A program made the position numbers and the translations under genes. This document shows positions 24,395 through 36,259 of a stretch of DNA of 64,000 nt, piece by piece. The stretch comes from Glossina fuscipes (taxonomy: Eukaryota; Arthropoda; Insecta; Diptera; Glossinidae), in assembly GCF_014805625.2 (NCBI RefSeq), contig NW_023998557.1, positions 1 through 64,000 of the forward strand, written 5' to 3'. Under the pieces are notes generated by a model. It searched no databases. It was not told the origin of the DNA and was given only the letters and a program-made list of their open reading frames with translations. Numbering within the stretch: position 1 is the first letter of the stretch; every line of letters starts with the position of its first letter.

Positions 24395-24680
24395 CGAACG
24401 TTAGAGAAACGATGGAGAGCAGCGCAGTCATTTCGCGATCTCAACGAACGTTTTGCGAATCAACGAAAGTAGATGCACGATAAAGTTTGCCCGTTTGAAT
24501 TCTGAGAATACTAGCTTCGAAGATAGGCCAGGAAGGGGTCGACCACCGGATTTCGACGACCAGGCATTTCTAGCAGACGTGGAAGGCGACGGAAGCTCGA
24601 TAACTCGAATGCTGGCCTACAACTTCAATGAAGATCATTCAAGCATCATTCGTCGACATAAAGGACGAAATAACATTCAA
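24395..24680 (+). pseudogene. Mariner transposase N-terminal remnant
   Basis: The translation reads FARLNSENTSFEDRPGRGRP, then DFDDQAFLADVEGD, SSITRMLAYNFNEDHSSIIR and RHKG. This matches the linker and second helix-turn-helix of a mariner transposase (F..F..G..S.ED.PR.GRP, then R.LA..... .H.T..RH). Only the DNA-binding part remains. It differs in sequence from the mariners at 12.5 and 26 kb, so it is a separate lineage. Confidence 0.7.
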
Positions 24681-24814
24681 CAAGAATTTAAAAAAAAAGT
24701 AAAAGTTTTATTACGTAATTATGTCTCGTTCTGCTTAATGGCATATTTTCAGACGGTTAAATAAAAAAAAGAAAATAAACATAAGTGAAAACATTATTGT
24801 AGGACACTTAATTA

Positions 24815-25085
24815 ATACCCTGCATTGCCTCGCTTAGTGTAGTTACTCTTATAACGACTTTTTCAAATAAGGCTTTACAGGGGAAATAGCCAAAAAGGTG
24901 GCCCGATACGAACCAGTTTCAGTTCTTTCTTGGGTTAAAGCACGCCAATCTAACAAATTTCATCAAAATATGTCAACGGGAGATTAAAAAGGACGGACAG
25001 ACAAACTTAGAATCGATCGTTGTAGTAAAAATGGAATCTATCTCAAGTCCTTCTGGATCTTGCACACATCCACATAAGATTATAA
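24815..25085 (+). repeat. Dispersed repeat family, copy 2
   Basis: This copy has TACCCTGCATTGCC at one end, then ACGACTTTTTCAAATAAGG, CCCGATACGAACC, GGACGGACAGACAAACTTAG, AATCGATCG, CAAGTCCTTCTGG and CACACATCCACATAA, in the same order as the other copies. Confidence 0.65.
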
Positions 25086-25799
25086 AAAATATTTATATTT
25101 AATTAACTTTAAAAAAGGAACATTTATTAATTCGTGTCTTATTACCTCTTGTCCGAACTTAGTCCTGAATATCCGAGTCTTTCGCCATTTTCCTCAATTT
25201 TGTTTGCAGTATCCAACAATTAGCCAGTGGTAATTTGTAAATTTGCTCTACAAATTGCACAGGACCGTAATTTTTGAAAACCGAGCGTCAGTAAGGCTCT
25301 CCTAGCGCCCGCTATAAGCCTATAAACCCTTAGGCCCCAAACCGTTTGTACTACAAGGACTGTACGGAACTGGCGTATTACTGGCGTGAAGTCAGCCTAC
25401 TGTACGTAGCCCACATTTTTTTCTTCACTAAAAGATGGGTCGGTTTTTAGTATACCGATTCACAATGACTTTCTGAATGCAACTAAATTCGTCTATCTTG
25501 TTCTCTTATTCCTCCAACAGATAGCAATTTTTTAGATATTTTTTGATGAAATGTGGCATCTGACTTAATCTTTCCGCCCAGTCATATTTGAATTTAAAAA
25601 AATTAATGCATACAAAGTAAATTATAACAACACTTGAAAATAGGTGCTTGCCTACATTCTGATCAGTTTTTTACTTGCAAAAGGCATTTATGGATGCAAT
25701 TGGTACAATACGTATTAATAAAAATATATCTCATGCTTGTCGAAAGAACAATATCGGTTTCAGAATATCCAATTATTGACCCATTTTGCAATTCTTCAT

Positions 25800-26400
25800 A
25801 ATTGCGGAACTGCGTGCCGGCTAAGCAACTGACGTCGGAGGACATCTTCATTCGTTTCTGGCTGTCCGTAATATAATGCACCTTATTGATCCCACCATAA
25901 ACGCAGCAAAACTTTACGGCCATGAATATTCCGTATCGGATGGCTCTCCTGGATTGGGCCCTGACTTTTTGCGCTGGAATTGTTGTAGTAGATTTACTTT
26001 TCATTGCCAGTCACAATGTGCTACAGAAAACACTTCTTTTTTTGCTTGGAAAGCAACGGAACCCTAATGGTGAAACGGTTCGAAATAGCATTATTGGTCA
26101 ATTTGTATGGCGGCCGTGTTCCCATGTTTTGGATCTTTCCCACCGCATGTAAACTAGTAGAAACAGTTGATTCATCGATTGCCACGCTGGTCCTAAATTT
26201 TTTGCGAGTTTGGGCTGGGTTTTCGCCGAATAAATTTTGCAATTCCTTGCCATCGAAGTTTTTTGGTCCTCCACGGCGTTCTTTTGTCACTGACATCAAA
26301 ATAAACACTTGTAAACTGTAAAACAGCCGAATTGCGAAATGCCAAGTCAACGCGGGTCCAAATCTCAAGTGCTTTAGCATTTATTCTATTGCTGTCAATA
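25800..26400 (-). pseudogene. Mariner transposase remnant (mellifera-like)
   Basis: The minus strand reads RRGGPKNFDGKELQNLFGEN, then PAQTRKKFRTSVAIDESTVS and LHAVGKIQNMGTRPPYKL (26021-26380), the DNA-binding and linker part. After a stop come HIVTGNEK, then a frame with IRYGIFMAVKFCCVYGGINK and VHYITD, which corresponds to the IHGxKVMLCIWWDxxGxVYYE block. The first catalytic Asp is replaced by Asn in TGNEK (family TGDEK), and the rest of the catalytic domain is missing. It is dead and distinct from the 12.5-kb copy. Confidence 0.8.
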
Positions 26401-26429
26401 AAGCCATAGCACTTAGCTGTTGAGCACAC

Positions 26430-27940
26430 ACCAACTAACTTGCGGCCACTACCGCCATATCTCTTTCATCACTTCTTTCCTACCACCAAGGGGTTACACG
26501 AGTCACGACAAAACCCTGAGTAATTGATCATGATTTCTCTAGAACGCCCTAACTGAAAAATTTAAATAAGAAACTAAAAAGTAAAGAAAATTTCATTAAA
26601 ATTTGTTTTTCTCTTTAAATAACCTAAACTTATAAAGGTAATCATAAACCTCATCCAGGTGCTGCAAGCAAACCAGAAAATTTGCTCGCTTATGATTACC
26701 ACTAATACTTTATCATATTTTCATAGCGAGCGGTTAACGACAAATCGCTTTATGGTGTACAATTTCTTTTTCGTTTCTTTTTTATTTTTCTTAGAATAAT
26801 TTTTCTCAATTAAAAAGAGCTTAAGGCTTAAAAATTTTAGGTTTTCAAAGTTTTCCATAAGAAGAACCTCTGCCAACAAACTTTCTTCAATGAAAATGTC
26901 ATTTATTCATGAGTCAAGTGCGAGCATATGTATGCATTTACGTATAAAACACATACGATAACAACAAGGCAGCGAAATCGAGATAAATCTTTTTGTGGCT
27001 ACGATATCATGACTTTAGGGCGCTTTTCGTAACGTTCATTAACCAAAACACTAAAAATTTGGCAAATCTACAGACCATCTGCAGAGTACGTTTAAAGAGT
27101 ATTCTACAAAGAATGCTCAATCACAACACATTTCACACTGGAACTCCCGATATTTTCTATAAGAGGATATGCATTCTTCTCAATTCATACACCGAACATT
27201 GTTTTAAGGATATATTAAATTTGTGCGAATGCATAAAATACTCAGAAGAACTAGACATAGCCGTACGCTACTCTATGGGCTAGAGGATTCCTCGAATTAA
27301 CCCAATTCTATCGTCGCTCTAAATGCACCATGTGTTCCAAAAATTCGGATTATTCCGCTCCTGATGATATCCAAAGTATTTGTTAGCGGATTATTCCGTA
27401 ACGGCTTAAAGATGCCAAGCGACCATGGCGACTGTGTTCCAATTTGTTTTAAATTTCTGAGAAAGAATTGTTATTTTAATTATAACTTTTTTATTTGCTT
27501 AATAACTTCAATTCAATAAGTATTATAAACAAAAGCTAGATTCTTTTCTATGAAAATAAATAAAAGCTATATTCTTTTACGTCAGAAAAAATATAAGTTA
27601 GATTACTTCAAAAGCTCAGAAAAGTTCTCCACGTATTCATCCTGCTGTACGAAATTTTTAATTGAAAAAGAAGCCATAAGGGTCCATGCTTTAGTTCACC
27701 AGGTAAATGCCTTCACTATGCATATATTATTATTTCATCATCTTTTCTTCTTTATAAAAAAATAATTGCCAAAAATATGTTTTTAATTTTTTAATTATTA
27801 CTGTGATGTTTTCCCTCAGTACACTCTTGCATTATTGTTTCCCTTTAAACAGCCGAAACTGTTTCGTACAAAATTACACTGAAGGACTAAACATTTTAAA
27901 ATTATTTTATGTTTTCAAATATTTCCTTGTTAATACATTA
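26430..27940. other. AT-rich sequence with one unassigned reading frame
   Basis: The longest frame (26993-27283, 96 codons) includes NLANLQTICRVRLKSILQRM, which faintly recalls a SOCS-box helix, but the match is too weak to call. There is no good splice acceptor before it. The rest holds nothing recognisable. Confidence 0.3.
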
Positions 27941-27944
27941 GTAA

Positions 27945-28335
27945 AACTGGGACCGCGCCCCACCACGCTACAGCTATTCATGTAACGACTTCTCAAAATA
28001 GGGAAATGGTTAAAACAGTGATCCGATCCGAACCTTTTTCAATAACGTTCCTCCTTGGGCACAGCAAAGCCAAAGCAGTGAGTCAAAATTCATCAAAAGA
28101 TCTAAAAACTTGGAGTCTGTAGTTGGAAAAAAAAAAAAAAAACAAGAGGATTAGGTGGAAAAACGAAAAGAAAGACAGATGGATAGACAAGCTTAGATCG
28201 ATTCAGAATCTGTTCCGAAAGCGATCGACATAATAAAAGGTGAGTATATCTGAAGGCCTTCTGGATGCAGTATGCACCCGCACAAACGTGTTAGAATATA
28301 ACCCAGTACCGCAAGTTGTGTAGCGAATAAACATC
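27945..28335 (+). repeat. Dispersed repeat family, copy 3
   Basis: This is one of the better-preserved copies. It has GTAACGACTTCTCAAAATAG, GATCCGATCCGAACC, GACAGATGGATAGACAAGCT, TAGATCGATTCAGAATCTG, AAAGCGATCGACATAATAAA, CTTCTGGATG and CACCCGCACAAACGTGTTAG. The GATCGATTCAGAAT half faces a degraded ATTC..CGATC half, giving the family's palindromic core. An A-run of about 19 bases interrupts it. Confidence 0.7.
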
Positions 28336-28339
28336 CGAA

Positions 28340-30055
28340 ATTTTTTACTCACCTTTTAGTTGTCTATTATTACAATGTACTTTCTATTCAATATTTTCGC
28401 AGTTATTTGTATTAATTAAAATTGTAAAAGTTAATAGTGAATACCTCCATATTGTGAATAGTGAATATCTTCAAAAAAAACAAGAAAAAAAAAGAAAAAT
28501 ATAAAATTACATTTTATTTTTTAAGATTTTTTAAATTAAAATTATTAACTTTTTTTAGAAAATTTTTATTTAGTCGATGCTTGTTTCCAATTTTACTTGT
28601 TAATTACTTTCGAAATTTTTTGCATTAAAACTTAATTTTCTGTCAGAAAAACTTGATAGACGGAAACGACGTTATCTTGTCTTCAAAGTACAACGTTTCC
28701 ACACTAAAAACAAACTTTATTGAAAGTACGAAAAAGTAAAAATGTTTTGGTTAAAATTTTCTTTTTAACTTCTATTAAAATAAGGGCCAAAAATTTCTTG
28801 CCTTAGTTAACGAGATATACATAAAAGAAACTAAAAGTGAAAGCATCAATAAGTCCTCTGTGAAAACTTGTAATATGCTCTTTTTCTTTTCTATGGTATG
28901 AAGGTAAATGCTGCAATTTTTTCTTCATAGTCGTTTTTAATAGGGATCGGGGAAAAGCTTTGTTTCATATCTTTAGGGAGAAGGTTTTTTAACGTCACTA
29001 CTAGAAGTAGATCAGTTTCTTCAAACGCGAATGAATACACTCACCGTGTACGGTCCTATGAGCACACAATACCTTGCTGTCTTGAAACAAATGAATCTAT
29101 ATTAGAACGATACTTACTTACGATACTACGCTTCTGTACAAAAAGTGCAATTAAGTTAAAAAGAAAATTACTATTCAACGAAGCTGCCTGTTTGAATTGT
29201 TCATTGAAAATTCAGATATAATTCGTGTAAGTTTCTACGTTATTAGCTTGACCTTGGGCATGAATTGCAATCAACTTCAACATCTTCAAAGAGTGATCTA
29301 ATGTGCGTTTCTTGACTCAACCGGGCAAACTTCAGGTTTTGCCTACAATAAATTTTTTATATTTTCAAGAATTTCTTATGCTTCGCTGTTAATCGAACAA
29401 GACTATTGTAAAAAGAATAATCCCACGAGTATTTTTCCAGGAGCGGTTTAATGGTTCACTTAGTCTTTCAAAAGTAGATATGTCAAAAAATTAAAATAAA
29501 TATGAAGACCTAACTTTAAAATAAGTAACTGAGTAAAAATAGAGCTCTATATCAAAAACTTTCCTAAAATAGCAAAATGTTCGAAAAATATAGCAATGGG
29601 CTGGGCGGAAGGCTTACAAATCAAGTTAATTGGAACAATAAAACGATCAATTCTTGAATCAGGAAAGCAATGAATTAAAATTTTCGCAACTCATCATGCC
29701 AGCAACGAGTTTTGATCCAGGGAACCAATTAAACAATCAATGAAAATATTCATGCCAACGGACAGAAAGACGAACGATTTAACAAAAAAATCATTTGGGT
29801 TATAATTGCCAATAAATTGTGTGATATGGGGTCCCATAAATAGACCGGTTTGATCCAAATTCTCAAATTACTGCTGGAAATTAATCTTCATTTTCGCCCC
29901 ATTAAGATTTTGTTTTTCACACGAACGGTTATGTGGAAGACGATTAAGAAAATTTGGCGAATTTATTCAAATTTTTAACGTCAGTTTAGCACGCCAAAAT
30001 GACAAATATTACTCAATAATCTTGTTTGCAGCGATTTCCAAAATTGCAATTTTTT
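28340..30055. other. AT-rich stretch, no feature recognised
   Basis: No reading frame reaches 60 codons here. Homopolymer runs are frequent. Confidence 0.5.
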
Positions 30056-30057
30056 TT

Positions 30058-30375
30058 CATAAAACGACGTTTTCAAAGTAAGACATTGTGGTTGTAAAAA
30101 CCTGGTCCTAGCCAATTAATTCACTTTCAAAATTATTCATTCTTAGGTTAAGGCAGTTCAGTGTGTTAAATTTGTCGAGGTAACTTAAAAATTTGAAGGT
30201 TGTAGAAAAAATTAAATGAGTAGACAGCCTCGAAACCGACGTACAAATAGGCAGACAATTTTACCTTAGTTCAGAAAATGATTCTGAACCGATCGGTACA
30301 ATGAAACGAGATTCTATCGTAAGTTCCTTTGGGTTTTACATATATCTGGAAAAACTTAACATACCCTGATTTAAA
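30058..30375 (+). repeat. Dispersed repeat family, copy 4 (degraded)
   Basis: The left part reads ACGACGTTTTCAAAGTAAG. The core reads CCTTAGTTCAGAAAATGATT followed by CTGAACCGATCGGTACAATG, and then GTTCCTTTGGGTTTTACATA and TAACATACCCTGAT. The palindromic core is clear; the ends are diverged. Confidence 0.6.
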
Positions 30376-30379
30376 GTAA

Positions 30380-32850
30380 AATTTACATATGTAATCAGCA
30401 TAAGGAAAAAAAATACAAGTGCCTCGACGATGATGATTCGAAAGATCTATAATTCAATTCTTTGCTGATAACACCGAAATGTTGTAATGTTGTAATGTAA
30501 TTACAATCTAAGAAAGTAGCCTAAGCCTCCAAGGAAAAAAACAATTAGAAAATTTTATGTTATTAAACATAAAAAAGGTTTTTGTAAAATTAATTATGTA
30601 TTAACAAAAAAAAGGAGATTTACATTATGAAGGAAAGTACGCGCGAGCATAAATTATGCAAAAAGCATTCAAAACAAAAAAGAAGTAATGTATACGGCTA
30701 TCGTCGGCACTTTACCTGTTTGTGTAATAACTTGCGTATAATATTTAAATGAACAATGGAGACAAAATCCAGTCACTTGACTTGTTGATCGCAAGTCCCA
30801 TTGTATATATTGTATATCGTATATATTTCAAAAATTATTTATACTTGGTTCAAATTATAAGGAACTCGCATATTAGCTTGTGTGCTAACTTCTTTACAAT
30901 ATTTCCGCCTTGACCCTAGTCTGACAAGATTAATATGAAGAAATTTGGAACTTAATCTCCTTCTTCCTGGACAGTGTTTTGACATCGTAATCATTTATTT
31001 AATTAAGTGGAGAGACGAACGGCTTTAAATTAATTCTGTTATTCTTTCTAATCAGTAACATATGTATGCCTTATGCTTTCTTTTTTGTGCTTCACAGACG
31101 TGGCCGAAATTTAATATCCTCCCCGTGGTGAATGTAAAAAATTTCCCTCCAAACTTATAATAGACAACAAAGCTTTAAGTGCATTTACTTTAAAGACGTG
31201 TATACTGTTACCAAATCAAAGGTCGACAAAAAGGTCGGCATAGCGAATTCAAACACTGCTCCCACGGGACCTTTAATTCGGAAGCTGTATACAGTTTTAA
31301 GCAAAGGAAGTTGAGAAAAAAGAAAAACAAATACCTTCATAATCGCTTTTGTGTTATCAATTGGCTTATTTAACCTTATGAAGGATTATATTTTCTACAT
31401 ATTTTCTTTCAACGTACTGCAGACATTTAGTGTCCTTATTACGGCGTTGAGCAACATGTTGCTCTTGATTCATACATTTACTCAAGGGTGTTGAATAACT
31501 ATTACTCTCATTCTATTGCTCTCTTTCTTTCTCTCTATTTTTCTTCCGCTAGGGCAAGTGGTGGATTTCTGTTGAATTCACATGGGTTGTTGCATTAGTT
31601 TTTTTATTTCACTTTTTTTTTGTTTTTTTTTCTTGTTATTGTTGGCAGTTTGCGCATATACATACAATCGTGTAAAAGCCACGTTTTACACAATATTTCG
31701 TTCAGTCTGCACAGGATTTCGTTGTAAACGTACGCAAATCAAGAATTTTTAATTGCACTAAAATTTTTCAATAGAAAATTAAATTCAAGCCAACATTTTC
31801 CTGAACAGAAAAGTATTTAAATTAGTTTTAAACTAAATATATATATCAAAAAAATCAAAATATTTTGTTTAACAAAAAAAGAAAAATTATCTTTTTTATT
31901 ACAGAAAATAACCAGGAAAAGTGCAGTGAAATTTACAATTTTTTTAAATCAAAGAGGAATTATACATTTAAAATAAAAAAAGAAACAAAAAAAATTTTTT
32001 TTAATTAATTATAAAGTTTAATAAAATATTTAAAAATACTTTGTAAGTACGAATTATTTTAACTTTTATATGAAAAGTAAAATTCTGGTTAAAGCAATCT
32101 CGTTTTTTTAATTGAATTTTTAGTTTCATGTAATTTTTTTTGCTTTGTTTTAATTCCTACTTTTTCTTGTGATATGTTTATATCACATTATATGTTTAAG
32201 GAAACTTTCCTTTTATATTTCCTAAAAACATTTAACATTTCTCAAATATTTTCAAAATGATTTAATAAATTCTTTCTAAATACAGAAAAGTTAATTTCAT
32301 AACTTTTTCAATTTTTTGCACAAATATTGTCATTATTATATAATCATAATACATAGCATGGTATCATTATTAAAAGTCACCTAAAATCTTACGTAACTAG
32401 GCCAGCAAAACTGGATTTATAGAATTATTGACGCTTGCTTTTGCAAGTTTTTCAACTATGATCATTGTTTTTTTTTTTTTTTAATTCTCCGAACATCTTA
32501 AACTCCTTTTGAAAATATTTTCTTAAGAAATCTATTAAATAAACGCATGTATATAGTAGTCAGACAACACACCGTATAAGTAAGATGTAGATAATATTAA
32601 AAGTATAATAAAAAAATATTCGAATAGCATGACTTTAAGCTATTTCTTTATCTACTGGGTTTAGTTATATAAGTAAACATCCGGAGATATTTAATATCGT
32701 AATTTTATATATATACTTCTATAATTTGTGGTAACTAACAATTCTGTCGAAATATATTTTCTTCCTTTCGTATCTACGCTATTGAAATTCTCAGAGGGGC
32801 AAAAATGGTTATAGAAAATTAAAACTTAATGCGTAGTTTTGTTGGTATTT
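30380..32850. other. Very AT-rich stretch
   Basis: No reading frame of 60 codons exists on either strand. A pyrimidine-rich zone at 31500-31650 contains CTCTCTTTCTTTCTCTC. There is no sign of a gene or element. Confidence 0.5.
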
Positions 32851-32854
32851 CGAA

Positions 32855-33075
32855 GATTTTGTTTAGAAATATATACGACTTATCAAAAGGAGGCGTTGGT
32901 CGAAAGGTGCTTCGATCCGAACCACGTTTGTTCTTAAGTTGGGGTATCAAACTTCATCAATGTATGTCAATAATTTCTACCTGCCGGTTGAACACACACA
33001 TACGTGGAACAACATTGGACGAACAAATAAATAGAAAGACAAGCATAGATCGGCGTGATAAGGGATTTGTCTATC
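32855..33075 (+). repeat. Dispersed repeat family, copy 5 (degraded)
   Basis: It has TACGACTTATCAAAAGGAGG, GCTTCGATCCGAACCACG, CATCAATGTATGTCAA and AAAGACAAGCATAGATCGG in family order, ending before the distal half. A short-period ATATATAAA-rich simple repeat follows it to about 33170. Confidence 0.55.
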
Positions 33076-33079
33076 TATC

Positions 33080-36050
33080 TTAATTGTGATAAATGAAATT
33101 AAAAAATATATATAAAATAAATGATAAATATATATAAAAAGATAAATACATATAAAAAAATAATAAAATATCTGATATTAATCGCCACAAACTCGGACAA
33201 AAAAGTTTCAAAGTATTTTGCTAATTGTTGGTGTGGTATTTGGTCTAGAACCATATTCGCGTTGACCGTTTAGACGGCTCGATTTTATATGTAATAACTT
33301 ATTTTTCCAATTTCTGCATTGAGTTCATACAGGATCTACAGCTTAATTTATTAGATATATGTTAACCAGGGTTTTTTTTTTATCAATTTTACAACTACAA
33401 GCATAGGAAATGAATAGTCGGACCGATGACAGAGAATTTTAAGCTAATCAAATGTATGGAATGAAAAAAATTTTCTTTTTGATAGCCTATACTTTACAAA
33501 AAACAACAGTACAGAGGAATTTCGTAAGCATACACATCGACAAAAATGCCAAACTTTATGAAGCAGATGTTGGTTTATTAATATTATTATTGCTAATATC
33601 ATCTTATTGCAACAGATTCCGGGTAGCTTCTATTTTCAAGTTCTTAAAGAAAATTCAACTTTTCTTTACTCAGTTTTCTTGGCAAGCAATGTTTCTTTAA
33701 AGGTGAAAGTTTTCTTACCGTTTAAACAACAACAAAAATGGAAAGAGCTCTAAGAATTTAAAGAATAAATGTGGGACAAACCATCATTGACAATATATTG
33801 AGTTGTAAACTAAATTTTTCTTTTCATCAACTAATTTAATAAATTTAACGGACTAAACAATGGGCTTCAGCTTTATTTGCAAATTTCTAAGCTAATCATA
33901 TTTGTAGCTCTCTTTGAAACTTCTTCTGCGTCAACCTTTGAACTCTGACGCTAACACGGGGTCAGTTTTAAGTCACGGAAGCTGAACGTTTCTTTGATGA
34001 ATTCTTTAAATAATAATAATAAATAAAAAGTTTGCATATCGTTTCTCCTTCCATCGTCATCTTAAAAAATGAAAAAAAAACCTAACAGAAGTAAATTGCG
34101 ATATGTTGCAATATTTAACGCACGTAGCGCATGTTTTTTCGTATTTCTAGGGTTATCCATGAAATATGTGTACAAATTGTGAGCTTTATATCTGCTATAG
34201 TTTAGAAGTAAAGAGTAAAATATTGTTTGTTTTTGAAATTAGAGACTCTCTCGGTTAATGGTGCGCGGCACGCATGCATTCGACTGCTTTCGCCCCTATA
34301 TAATAAAATCCTGAATGCCAAATTTGAAGGCAGTATCCTTGTTCTTACAACAGAAAAAATGATTACCATAGACAGACAAATATACATTATTGCTCCAAAA
34401 AGAAATTGTTCCGATTGCTTTGAGTTTTTTGAAACTTTCATTAAGAATACGAACAAAATATTTATAATATCGTGAAAAAGTCGAATTTTTCATTTAACCA
34501 GTTAACCTCGTATAACGAAAACGCGTCATGGAAAAGGTACAACATTTTGTGCTATGACGAATAGGTATGTTATTATACGTCTATTCGTCCTTGCGGGATT
34601 TTTTCATAAAATTTTATCATTATGAATGTGTATTTAGTTTAATAAGGCATTTTGGAATGTATGTCATTATGCCAAGCCACTTCATCGCAACCTAATTCCA
34701 TAATGCACATGCTCTGTGTACGTCGATTGTAATAATCATGGGTAAATTTTCGCGGCGCATTTTAAATATACATTTTTCAATAAGTCGAGACATTCACCAG
34801 TTAAAATTCATGGATACAATAAAATTATAAATTGTTTTTTGTGGTTATTGCCGTTGACATCTTCGTGCCTATTTTTGTGCCTACCTTTACGCCTACCTTT
34901 AATTTGTAAGCAATTTCATACGTTTTCTTTTCAATTCGCTAGTTTGTGCCTACGTTTGTGCCTATCTTTGATTTGTAAACACCTATGTAAAGTTATCTGT
35001 AAATGTTTTCAACAGCTGCAAGATTGCATAACACAACATTGCAACATAAAAAAATTAGTTTTTTGATATTATGACTGTGAAGTATGAGTGCCAGGATGTT
35101 ATGAATCGCATTATTATCAAAAATGAGACTTGTGTCTGCACATACGATGTAGAAACAGCTGACCAATCGAGCGAATATCGTATAGGAGAGAGAAAAAACA
35201 CGCCGGAGTCGCTTAAAACTCAAAGTCGTGTTGATAAATATCCTTAATTACTTTTTTGGACGGCTCAAACTATTAAGAACGAACATTATAAAAGTGATGC
35301 TATGAAGACAATGAACGCAATGCTAAAATTCATGTATGTACGCACATATTGCCTGCCCTCATTTTCGATTCATTGGATTTTCTGTCTCATTTCGATTCTC
35401 TTTTTCTCTTTCCTACAATCTCTTTTGTTAACAAAAAAAAATTTAATTATTTAACGCGTTAAGGAATTAGTAACAGATGAACGTTTGTACTGAATGATAA
35501 GTGGTTTTCCACTTAATTGGATATTTTGATCAAAGTATAGCTTTGTAATAATTAGTGGCTTCTCTAAATTTAGTTGAACTCAGCAAGAGCTTAATTTAAA
35601 AGCAATACACATGATAAGTATATATGAGTTAGTAATTCAATTTTCTTATAGGCTTTGTGTGTAAAGCAATTTCATTTCTGAATACGGGATCATAAGGAGT
35701 TTGGGAAAAACAAAATAATACGAACCAATTACTTAATGTAATAACATTTCATGTGATTTCCTAATGAATATTTTGCTTTATTAATTTATTCTTTAATGGT
35801 ATTTGAGAACAGAAAAGGACGACAGTGAATGTTTTCAGTTTAGAAAGGATAATAACTTTGAGGGCGTCAAGGATGAAAAGTGAGAACTTATGAGCAATTT
35901 TGCAGATAAACTGAAAGGTTATGTTATATATTTTAAGCATTTTCGATATACAATGATGTTTGCTTAATATTTAACCAGAAACGTAAAATATTTTTCTAAT
36001 GATTTTCATAAATATTGGTTTCTGTAGACTATACTACCTGCAGAATAAGA
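33080..36050. other. AT-rich stretch, no feature recognised
   Basis: Scattered frames under 90 codons occur on both strands without family resemblance. A small repetitive patch near 34860-34980 repeats TTTGTGCCTACSTTT-like units four or five times. Confidence 0.45.
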
Positions 36051-36054
36051 GTAT

Positions 36055-36255
36055 ATTAAGTTTATATCGTATGTATGCAACACCCAGAAGGACTTGAGAA
36101 AGGCGCAGCTTTTATTATACCGATCGATTAGAAATTATTTCTAGAACCGATCTAAGCTAGTTTATCCGTCTCCCTGTCTAGTTTTTTTTATCTTCAAGAT
36201 ATAAGCCGCAATTTTTGAGATATTTTGGTAAAGTTTGGTACACTCAAGTGAAGGG
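36055..36255 (-). repeat. Dispersed repeat family, copy 6
   Basis: In minus orientation it reads AGCTTAGATCGGTTCTAGAA, then ATTTCTAATCGATCGGTATA, CTCAAGTCCTTCTGGGTGTT and GCATACATACG. The palindromic core is well preserved. Confidence 0.65.
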
Positions 36256-36259
36256 AATG

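Noticed and set aside
26993..27283. A SOCS-box-like exon
   Set aside because: Only a loose match around LQTICRVRLKSIL, with no upstream acceptor and no other domain.
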